Of a stretch of DNA of 64,000 nt, positions 56,064 through 64,000 are shown in pieces; positions within the stretch are counted from its first letter, which is position 1, and the number at the start of each line of letters is the position of its first letter. Under the pieces are notes generated by a model. That model worked only from the letters and a program-made list of their open reading frames with translations. It did no database searches and was not told where the DNA came from. The position numbers were made by a program, and so were the translations under genes. The stretch is from Aegilops tauschii subsp. strangulata (Eukaryota; Streptophyta; Magnoliopsida; Poales; Poaceae). The stretch covers positions 140,069,207 to 140,133,206 of the forward strand of contig NC_053037.3 of the NCBI RefSeq assembly GCF_002575655.3, given 5' to 3'.

Positions 56064-57033
56064 TCATGGGTCGCCTAGGTCCTGAGCTTCGAGAGGCTCC
56101 GGGGGCCCGGGTGGCTCATGATGAACCGTCGCCATCTCCGCCAGGACAGCATGATGCCTGGTCTCCTGAGCCGCCAGAATGCTCCGCAAGTGGTGCTGGA
56201 AGGTGATAGTCGCGTTCGGCAAGGAGAATGGCATGCGAACATAGCTGTGAGGTGGGCCCTTGCACTGAGCAACACGCGAAGGCCAGAAACGCTCCTGAGA
56301 TGCCGCCCTATTGAACCCTGGGATGTCGACGCAGACGTGCAGTTCGTCGTCCTCGCTAGGACGAGGGGTTGCGCCAGGTGGTGGGCGGCGGTCGCCACGC
56401 ATGGCTCTCGCCCCTTGAAGCTCCTCGGTCGCCTTGGTGATGAACTCCTGAGCACCAGACACTCCACGCCTTGTGCCCTCTTAAGGGAAACGTGCGGTGA
56501 AGCACGCCTCCACGTGGTGCCCGAGCGCCTCCCTCGTGACATGGGCTAGGTCAGAGGCCCTCCAGAAGAGAGCCCTCGAGCCCAGCCTGAGGAGGGCACC
56601 GGGCACGCCTTCCTATGCGAGGGAGGGTGGCGCCCCATCCATGGGCGCAGGTCCTGAGGTGGTGCCGCTGGAGACACCGCTCTCCTGAGGCCCTTGGCAG
56701 AGTAGTTGCTTCTTCTTCTTGGGGACAGCCTCAGGAGGGTACAGGGTGCCTTCGTTGTCTGGGTCTTCGGCCGCTGCCGCCTAGTAGGCGCGCTCCAGAG
56801 AGCACACTGCGTCCTTTTCCTCGCAGGCGACCGTGATGATGATGCCGCCCCCTGACATCTTGAGGACATTGTAGCCGTGATGAGTCACTGCCATAAACTT
56901 GGCCAGGGCTGGATACCCTAGGATGGCATTGTATGGCAGGCGGATGTGTGCGACGTCGAAGTCGATGAGCTCGGTGCGGTAGTTGTTGCACTTGCCGAAG
57001 GTGACAGGGAGGCGGATCCGCCCTATCGGGGTG
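56064..57033 (-). pseudogene. Protease and reverse transcriptase remnants of element D
   Basis: Minus-strand reading from 57033 shows the end of a protease in mixed frames, then (56462-56064) a reverse transcriptase remnant: LHVCVDIPGFN, followed after an internal loss by YVRMPFSLPNATITFQHHL. The catalytic DD box is gone. Order and motifs agree with a Tat/RIRE2-like pol. Confidence 0.65.
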
Positions 57034-57070
57034 CACTACTGCAGGATGCTGCTAACGCGACACTACGATC
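57034..57070 (+). repeat. Left terminus of the CACTA element
   Basis: CACTACTGCAGGATGCTGC then TAACGCGACACTACGATC. A second CACTACG occurs at 57060, as in nested subterminal motifs. Confidence 0.8.
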
Positions 57071-57184
57071 AGAGACCCTTCGAGAAACTGTGTGCGATGC
57101 AATAATCGCAAACAGTGCTGTATGAAAATCGTCAGAAATGTATAAAACGTTTGCGATGACGGATGCATCAAACACGGTTCAGGT

Positions 57185-57480
57185 TTTATTTGCATGTGCG
57201 ATGAAGGGCATACGGTTCAGTTCAATGAACTATTTGCGATGAGGAGGAACAAAAGAAACGGGCATCCAGATGAAGGCGTGTGCGATACACAGCATACGGT
57301 TCACTCGGATGAACTGTTTGTGATTAGGCAACACAAAAGAAATGGCCAGCCAGATCAAAGGTGTGTGCGATATACAGCATGCGGTTCACTCGGATGAACT
57401 GTTTGCGTTGAGACATGAGAACAAAAACGGTTCAAATGAACAAGATGTGTGTGATACGAGGCAAACAGTTCTGTAATCGG
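57185..57480. repeat. Subterminal tandem repeats of the CACTA element, period about 85 bp
   Basis: Units start with GTGTGCGAT(A/G) at about 57194, 57279, 57361 and 57445 and share CGGTTCA.T..GATGAACTGTTTG. Such arrays are probable transposase-binding regions in CACTA elements. Confidence 0.8.
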
Positions 57481-57805
57481 AGACGTGTGCGAAGACCGAT
57501 AACAACACAGACGATTACTGCTAACAAGCCATCTGTGTTGTGAGCAAACGATTGCTGGTATACAATTGTGAGTGATTGATGAAAACATCACTGACGGGTT
57601 CCATTGTTTAGTCCATGTGCGATGTGATTTTCTTTGTCCGCACACCATCTACGCTCTGTCTACAGCATCAACATATATACTTAAAAGACAGCATTGCATA
57701 ACCAAATTAAGAATACAATTACACAAGTGACTACACACATAACATTTCCACACACCAAAGAAAGCAATTACATGCATACTAAGGTAGGAGAAACAAGGAT
57801 CTAAT

Positions 57806-58100
57806 CATCTACTTATTGTTGCGATGATGCTTGCCATTGCTCTGCTTCCGGCTGGATCCCTGGCCGTTTTGGGGAAGGAGGGACTTCCTCATGTCAACGA
57901 TCCGCTTGTACATGATGTAGCTCGTGTACGCCTCCTTGGCCACGTACACTACATGAGCTTTGTCGAGTTTCTCCATCCAGGCCGAGTGCCAGGCACGCTT
58001 GTCCTTGTTGCACGAATCCTTCATGTCTCTTTAGTAGGGGTCGATGATGGCCTCGGCGAGGTGAACCAGTGAGTCCTTCTCATGGCACAAACATAGGTAG
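57806..58100 (-). pseudogene. CACTA-borne gene, 3' exon
   Basis: Minus-strand reading gives KDSLVHLAEAIIDPY, a stop (about 58035), then MKDSCNKDKRAWHSAWMEKL and a helical, basic end to a stop at 57809. It is probably the last exon of the gene whose first exon lies at 60001-58390. No known domain. An AG acceptor would lie near 58090. Confidence 0.5.
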
Positions 58101-58389
58101 GTCATTCAAAATCAATTGTCAAGTCCTGGCTAGGAATTATTAGCACGAACACTAACCCTAGTCAGATTACTAGCAGAAATCATTTGCACACATGAAACAA
58201 CTAATCACTTATCACCAGTACCATTCAAACAATCAATACACTACATGGATCTAACGAAACTTACTTAGATTTCATGGATTGGGAGAACATAACCACATGA
58301 TTTCTATTCCAAAAAGGGGGAGGCAGGAGTAACCAGAGAAACCCTATGATCTATTTGACACATAAATGGGTATAGATGACTAACCAGCT
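58101..58389 (-). other. Probable intron of the CACTA-borne gene
   Basis: AT-rich non-coding DNA between the two exon-like pieces. On the minus strand it begins with GTTAGTCATC after CAGCTG, a plausible GT donor. Confidence 0.4.
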
Positions 58390-58540
58390 GTCCGTCGTTG
58401 TCGGGGTCGTCGCCGGAGTCGTCGTCGGAGTCGTCGCCAGAGTGGTCGTCGGAGTCGGTGTGGAACTCCGCCTCCGGCTATGGAAGCTCGACGCCGTCGA
58501 CGACGTTAGGGTGCAGCGATAACTCACCGGCGGTGACGGC

Positions 58541-58545
58541 AACCT
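58541..58545. repeat. Target duplication AACCT (left) of the solo Copia LTR
   Basis: Repeated at 59909-59913 immediately outside the LTR. Confidence 0.95.
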
Positions 58546-59908
58546 TGTTGGAGATATGCCCTAGAGACAATCATGTGATGATGATATTTCCATATGTATT
58601 CATGAGTCCTTTGTATTGTCCTTGAACATCATCAATGATATGTATCCATAAGTATGTGACTTGTTTGTGGAACTATGCATTGTATGATGGTTGTTCTAAT
58701 GGTCCCTAGTTGATAAGGTTATGCGGACACATATCCTTGACTAGTATACAACTCGGTTGATGACTATATTTCACAAGTCATGTGCATGGAGATGCTGAAC
58801 TGATAGTATGGACTCGGGGATGGAGATCACCGAGTCGGACAGACCCACTTTCAGACACAGCGAGAGATTGTCATCTGTTAGTCTCAAGTACAATGTCTAT
58901 GCCATGTCCTAGACCTGAGGTCCTCACATGTTCTCAGGATGAGGACCGACTCACTTAGGGTCTATCAAACGCTACTCCGTAACTAGGTAGTTATAAAGGT
59001 AGCTTTCGGGTGAGTCGTGAGACATGCCGCGAGACATGGTTGACCAAGATGGGATTTGCCCCTCCTATTTGGAGAGATATCCTCTGGGCCCTCTCGAGTG
59101 ATCAGATTCAGAAAGCATGGCCATGCGTCTTGGGTTAAGTGTTAACCCAGTTCGGGAATCTGTATCACAGTTTCGAGAAGAGAGGTCGAGCTATCACAAG
59201 GGTGATAAGTACTCGCCTTGAGCTCGATAACAAATATCATGAGGCAAAAGGAATGTTGCATATGACACATTGTCGAGGTTCGTCAAATGACTTTACGCAC
59301 ACATGGGAGTTGGCATGTTCTGCTAAGAGCCGCTACCAACTATCGACTTGGTCGTGTCCACGTGTACGTGAACCTATAGGGTCGCACACTTAAGGGTCTG
59401 CAGCCCATTCAAATTGGACACGAGTGGAAAATGGACGCAGACTCCTAGTGGGCTCAAGTGTTGAGCCCACCTCGGAGGTCTATATAAAGGGGAGTGGGCG
59501 CACCACTTAGGGTTGATCTTGATCCAACCCTCGATAGCTGCCGCCACTCCCCACGCCCATGACGTGCGATCGGACCTAGCAGCCCGCCGCCCGCAGCTGC
59601 ACCCCGCACGTGTGGATACCTTGGAGGCATCGCATCTGCGGTGCTTGGACGAACCGTTCGAGGGAACCGCAAGGCGCCGTTCGCGGGAGATCACCGTTCA
59701 CGGGTCTTCGCTGTTCACGGGAGATCGACGATGCGAGGAGGAGACGGCTCGGGAGATTAGCTACACGCATCACCAACTCTACTTCCGCTGCGGTGACTGC
59801 GCGTCTAGTGGTAAACCCGATCCCGTGATCTATTTCCAGCAGCATGATCTTGGGTGCGTGGTAGAAAATTTTATTTCGCGCTAGCGTAGCGTACCGCGTG
59901 TTCCAACA
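58546..59908 (+). mobile_element. Solo LTR of an Angela-related Copia element
   Basis: 1363 bp from TGTTGGAGATATGCCC to GTTCCAACA, with 6-bp inverted ends TGTTGG/CCAACA and a perfect AACCT duplication. TATATAAAGG at 59481 is the TATA box. No internal region is present, so unequal or intrastrand recombination has removed the body. Its start matches the Angela/BARE LTR at 62408, but the body differs, so it is another family. Confidence 0.93.
59481..59488 (+). promoter_or_regulatory. TATA box of the solo Copia LTR
   Basis: TATATAAA after CTCGGAGGTC, about 430 bp before the LTR end. Confidence 0.55.
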
Positions 59909-60001
59909 AACCTCTGTCTCCATATCCACGCCGTGCTCCGGTGCTTTAGCAGCCCCGGCGTCGCCACTGCCTCCGATGGGGTGCTTCGGCGGCATCCTCA
60001 T

Positions 60002-61007
60002 ACACTGACGGCTTTGAGGACTGAGAGCGGCATCGAGGATGCAAGCGGAGAGAGAGGATTGTGTGTGCGTAGCGAGGATGGGGGGTGTGGCCGCTCGGGC
60101 GCACCATTAATATGGAGTAGTGGGAGTTGTGGGAGAGAGGCGGGCGACGGTCAAACCGATGGCTCGCCTCCCGGTGAGCCTGCGCACCGGACTGCTGGCA
60201 TGCCTACCAAAGTTTCACACAGATACTCGCACGCCTCCCGATGACACTGCGCAGCGAGCACGCCTCCGTCAATTCACACACCTGCACGCACCTCCCCGTC
60301 TGCCTGCGCGGTGGGCTGCTCGCATGCGTCCCATCAACTCACGCCTGCTCGTACGCCACACGGGTCGCGCGGCGGCACGTATATTGTTTTTCTATTTGGA
60401 TAATTAATGCTGCAGCTTTATTGCTTAACCGAAGCATGTCACGTATCCATTGTTGGTCTAATGCTCACGGTTTGAATAAATAATCCATTTGGGATATTTG
60501 TTCCCAATTATTAATAATCTCCCGTCAGTAATTAGATAAAGATTATATCAAAACTGGTCTCAAATTTGACAAAAAAAGTACAATGCCACTTTGTATTGGT
60601 GTCCATATGACAACACGATAAGTTTCATGAACTTCGAATAAGTTTTGGATGTACTAGAATTTAAAAATCAAGATTCTCAATGTTTGAAATTTGTTGCACG
60701 GGGAGTAAACATGCACCCAGTGAGACACATGTGTTTTTGCAATCCATTTAGATGCACTGTCATGTGTGCATGTAGCTCAAATTTGATTTTTGCACATTAT
60801 ACCCATAGAAAATCAATCAATCAATGTACTAAAACGTCTTAATGATCTCTATGATTTTTTGAAATTAAAACGTCCCTCCTTTGGTAACATGTATGTTCAC
60901 CGTGGGATAATTAATTTAACATGCATCGCAGTTGCGGTGGATTCACGGTTTGTGTGTGGGTGTGTGCGTCTGGGGGTGGCGGGTGGCTCGCAGTACACTA
61001 TGAGTTG
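60002..61007. other. CACTA interior: GC-rich repeats then AT-rich DNA
   Basis: At 60150-60340 a phrase of the type GCCTCCCGGTGAGCCTGCGC..G...CTGCT.GCATGC occurs at least twice (about 60168 and 60290). After 60370 the sequence is AT-rich without reading frames of note. Confidence 0.5.
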
Positions 61008-62178
61008 TGAGCCGCCGTGTGGGTTGGCCGTTTTGTTAGGTAGGCTGGTGTCACATCAGAGTCGTGAAATCGTTATTTAAAACATTACACAACCCTTTCA
61101 TACATAAATGTTTTGGCCACATGCAGTCGATGGTTGTCCTACACGACACTCGATACTCGCGTGTGACGCTTTCTATGGGCCCGCGAGATCGTCATCCATC
61201 ACTTTGACGAACAGCCGGCAGTGAGGTTAATTTGACCAGCAAGGTAGAATCTTTTTTGTTTGTGTTATGGTGGTATATAGTACACGTTGAAGAGGTGGGA
61301 GGGGACTAGCATATATACTATACGTATGTGTCCGTGAACAAGTACACCTCACTCAGTGTCGGGACTTTTTAGTTACCGAGGCATGTGCCACATCAAAATT
61401 GTGAAATTGGTTATTCAAACATCACACAACACCTTTTTAGGCCACATGCATATATATCCTAGCTAGGACACTCACGTGTGATGCTTCCATCTGTGGGCCC
61501 ACGAGGCCATTGTCGATGCATGCATGCATCACTTTGACCTACATGGGAGAGGTTAATTAATTTCACCATCGATGAGGATTCTTTTGGGTTGTACATATAT
61601 TACGGCAGGAGCATATAGTATGCGGTGAAGAGGGGGGAGGGGACCATCATATGTAGTACGCTTGATATGAACCTCGCTCTGTGTGGGTGCATGGTTTACG
61701 GTTTTTTAGGCATGTGGCACATTAAATTTATGCATTTTGGGTATTCAACATATATATGTTTGGCCCACATGCAAAGCGGTGGTGGTTGTCCTCTCGCACC
61801 CACTTAAGCGGTTATCAACGATATCGATGCTTTCCATCTATGGGCCCGCTTGGTCCAGCACTTCTTTTTGCCTGACAACAAGAGAGGTTAATTTGACTTA
61901 GGAGGGGATTATTATTTTTGCTCTGGGATGACATGCATGATACACTTTGAGCACACACACATGCATGTGTACGCATGAATCCCTCCCATCGAGTCGAAGT
62001 GGCTAGTACAACGACACCATCATGAACCGATCTCGCTCTGTGTGGGGAGCTAGTGTACGATTTTTGACACACGCGCTAGATCAATGTTGTGTATTCAAAC
62101 ATGCATGCACGCATCACGTCCATACATATTCATGTAGTGGTTGCCTTCGAACAATACACTCCCTCGCGTGGTTATCGG
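61008..62178. repeat. Diverged tandem array, about 330-350 bp per unit
   Basis: Three full units and part of a fourth share in order: CTCGCTCTGTGTGGG, TACGGTTTTT, GCATGTG.CACATC, TTGGCCCACATGCA, GTTGTCC, CTTTCCATCTATGGGCCC, ACTTTGAC, GAGGTTAATTTGAC and GGGAGGGGAC..CATAT. The CACATC/CACATT anchor lies at 61052, 61389 and 61718. The last unit is cut at about 62178. Confidence 0.8.
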
Positions 62179-62374
62179 CGCCAGATTTCACAAGAGAACC
62201 AAGCACATAAAGAGACGCTTCAATTCCATCCGGGATCTAATCCAGGTGGGAGACATAGAAATTTGCAAGATACATACGGATCTGAATGTTGCAGACCCGT
62301 TGACTAAGCCTCTTCCACGAGAAAAACATGATCAGCACCAAGGCTCCATGGGTGTTAGAATCATTACTGTGTAA
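62179..62374 (+). pseudogene. Copia RNase H C-terminal end
   Basis: The frame gives ARFHKRTKHIKRRFNSIRDL, then IHTDLNVADPLTKPLPREKH, the standard end of Copia polyproteins, and stops at 62372-62374. The N-terminal rest is missing. Confidence 0.88.
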
Positions 62375-62392
62375 TCTAGATTATTGACTCTA

Positions 62393-62407
62393 GTGCAAGT
62401 GGGAGAC
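62393..62407 (+). other. Polypurine tract of the Angela-type element
   Basis: GTGCAAGTGGGAGAC lies just before the LTR, as in Angela/BARE elements. Confidence 0.75.
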
Positions 62408-64000
62408 TGAAGGAAATATGCCCTAGAGGCAATAATAAAGTTATTATTTATTTCCTTATATATCATGATAAATGTTTATTATTCATGCTAGAATTGTATT
62501 AACCGGAAACATAATACTTGTGTGAATACATAGACAAACAGAGTGTCACTAGTATGGCTCTACTTGACTAGCTCGTTGATCAAAGATGGTTATGTTTCCT
62601 AGCCATTGACATGAGTTGTCATTTGATTAACGGGATCACATCATTAGGAGAATGATGTGATTGACTGACCCATTCTGTTAGCTTAGCACTCGATCGTTTA
62701 GTATGTTGCTATTGCTTTCTTCATGACTTATACATGTTCCTATGACTATGAGATTATGCAACTCCCGTTTACTGGAGGAACACTTTGTGTGCTACCAAAC
62801 GTCACAACATAACTGGGTGATTATAAAGGTGCTCTACATGTGTCTCCGAAGGTACTTGTTGGGTTGACGTATTTCGAGATTAGGATTTGTCACTCCGATA
62901 GTCGGAGAGGTATCTCTGGGCCCACTCGGTAATGCACATCACTTAAGCCTTGCAAGCATTGCAACTAATGAGTTAGTTGCGGGATGATTCATTACGGAAC
63001 GAGTAAAGAGACTTGCCGGTAACGAGATTGAACTAGGTATTGAGATACCGATGATCGAATCTCGGGCAAGTAACATACTGATGACAAAGGGAACAACGTA
63101 TGTTGTTATGCGGTCTGACCGATAAAGATCTTCGTAGAATATGTAGGAGCCAATATGAGCATCCAGGTTCCGCTATTGGTTATTGACCAGAGACGTGTAT
63201 CGGTCATGTCTACATAGTTCTCGAACCCGTAGGGTCCGCACGCTTAAAGTTTTGATGACAGTTATATTATGAGTTTATGAGTTTTGATGTACCGAAGGTT
63301 GTTCAGAGTCCCGGATGTGATCACGGACATGACGAGGAGTCTCGAAATGGTCGAGACATGAAGATTGATATATTGGAGGCCTATATTTGGATATCGGAAG
63401 TGTTCCGGGTGAAATCGGGATTTTACCGGAGTACCGAGGGGTTACCGGAACCCCCCGGGGGGTTAATGGGCCATAGTGGGCCTTAGTGGAGAAGAGGAGT
63501 GGCGGCCAGGGCAAGGGCCGTGTGCCCCTCCCCCCTAGTCCGAATAGGACAAGGAGAGGGGGGCGGCGCCCCCCTTTCCTTCTTCTCCTCCACTTCTTCC
63601 CCCCCTTCTCCTATTCCAACAAGGAAGGGAGGGAGTAGGACTCCTCCTGGCGCGCCTCCTCCTGGCCGGCCGCACCTTCCCCCCTTGCTCCTTTATATAC
63701 GGGGGCAGGGGGCACCCTAGAGACACAACAATTGATCGTTTGATCTTTTAGCCGTGTGCGGTGCCCCCCTCCACCATAGATCACCTCGATAATATTGTAG
63801 CAGTGCTTAGGCGAAGCCCTGCGTCGGTAGAACATCATCATCGTCACCACACCGTCGTGCTGACGAAACTCTCCCTCAACACTCGGCTGGATCGGAGTTC
63901 AAGGGACGTCATCGGGCTGAACGTGTGCTGAACTCGGAGGTGCCGTGTGTTCGGTACTTGATCGGTCGGATATTGAAGACGTACGACTACATCAACCGCG
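62408..64000 (+). repeat. 3' LTR of the Angela-type element, incomplete
   Basis: Starts TGAAGGAAATATGCCCTAG (TGTTGG in many copies). It includes GTTACGGAACGAGTAAAGAG-type conserved parts and the TATA region CTTTATATAC at 63691. It stops at the window edge, so its end and target duplication are not visible. Confidence 0.88.

Larger units (their letters stand above)
52515..57033 (-). mobile_element. Gypsy element D, 3' LTR and interior, cut by CACTA
   Basis: The left LTR (52515-53402) begins TGTCGGATTCTGGG and ends GACGCCGACA. GTATCCCCAGGGCCC just inside is a polypurine tract in reverse, so the element reads right to left. Minus-strand remnants of protease and reverse transcriptase (56064-57030) agree. 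The other LTR is not in the window, because the CACTA transposon begins at 57034. The interior also carries an opposite-strand B3-like frame and several internal duplications. Confidence 0.75.
58390..60001 (-). pseudogene. CACTA-borne gene, 5' exon, split by a solo LTR
   Basis: Starts at ATG 60001 (MRMPPKHPIGGSGDAG). The coding sequence runs to 59914, is interrupted by the Copia LTR and its duplication, and resumes in frame at 58545. A TAG then breaks it near 58481, followed by an acidic Asp/Ser-Gly repeat (DSDD..SGDD) ending at about 58390. The product is small and acidic. I do not recognise it; it could be an accessory CACTA protein or a captured host exon. Confidence 0.55.
57034..62178. 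mobile_element. CACTA transposon, non-autonomous (right end uncertain), with solo LTR inside
   Basis: CACTACTGCAGGATGCTGC at 57034 is a CACTA-type terminus, preceded by GTG (possible 3-bp duplication). Subterminal 85-bp repeats, a small minus-strand gene and GC-rich direct repeats follow. No transposase (Transposase_21-like) is seen. A matching GTAGTG end was not found, so the right limit is set where a Copia fragment starts. The tandem array at 61008-62178 may belong to it. Confidence 0.65.
62179..64000 (+). mobile_element. Truncated Angela/BARE-type Copia element, 3' end
   Basis: It holds only the last part of the RNase H reading frame, the polypurine tract and most of the 3' LTR, which runs off the window. 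The left junction with the tandem array at about 62178 has no LTR, so the 5' part was lost by deletion. Confidence 0.88.

Noticed and set aside
62130..62140. GTAGTG at about 62133 as the right end of the CACTA element
   Set aside because: Beyond CACTAC the reverse sequence does not match the left terminus, and the site lies within a repeat unit of the array. GAGTAGTGGG at 60113 fails for the same reason.

Overview
The window looks like intergenic DNA from a large grass genome of the wheat/barley tribe (Triticeae). This is inferred from the repeat families: LTRs opening TGTTGG/TGAAGG...ATATGCCCTAGAG (Angela/BARE type), an LTR with its internal region that I recognise as Sabrina-like, an Athila-type element resembling WHAM, three Tat-like Gypsy elements resembling Fatima/Jeli, a CACTA transposon and a plant LINE. 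Family names are from memory and unverified. I see no intact host gene, no rRNA, no convincing tRNA and no CRISPR. Almost every long reading frame is a decayed transposon gene.

Layout. 1-116: unidentified flank. 117-11988: Gypsy element A (+), with gag and protease, an antisense gene, no reverse transcriptase or integrase, and a 2.7-kb probable solo LTR inside its gag (1873-4610). 12004-13740: AT-rich foldback/Mutator-like unit with short-period repeats. 13741-15290: unassigned. 15291-31646: a LINE on the minus strand, cut into three pieces by Gypsy element B (15647-24686, target duplication AGTGC) and a small Copia element (26628-31393, target duplication AGAGC/T).

From 31647 a WHAM-like Athila element (+) begins. 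Its 5' LTR was hit by a Sabrina-like element on the minus strand (31919-46268, duplication GCCAC). The Sabrina 3' LTR was in turn hit by non-autonomous Gypsy element C on the minus strand (32291-38328). The WHAM body (gag, protease, reverse transcriptase, RNase H, integrase; 47693-52395) is full of stops and frameshifts. At 52515 it is broken by Gypsy element D (minus strand), which carries an opposite-strand B3-like reading frame, an inverted duplication and reverse transcriptase/protease remnants. D is cut at 57034 by a CACTA transposon with a small two-exon gene, and that gene is split by a solo Copia LTR (58546-59908, duplication AACCT). A decayed tandem array (about 61008-62178) abuts a truncated Angela-type Copia end that runs off the window.

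How the parts work together: A, B, C and the Sabrina copy lack polymerase and integrase, so any past movement must have used proteins supplied elsewhere. A and B share a conserved antisense gene. Insertion order follows from nesting and agrees with hand-counted LTR divergence (B about 14 substitutions in 479 bp, C 19 in 475, the small Copia 4 in 143). The most unusual items are the B3-like frame with its inverted duplication in D, the interrupted CACTA gene, the antisense gene pair, the tandem array, and the foreign filler that replaces an LTR end at 47231-47597.
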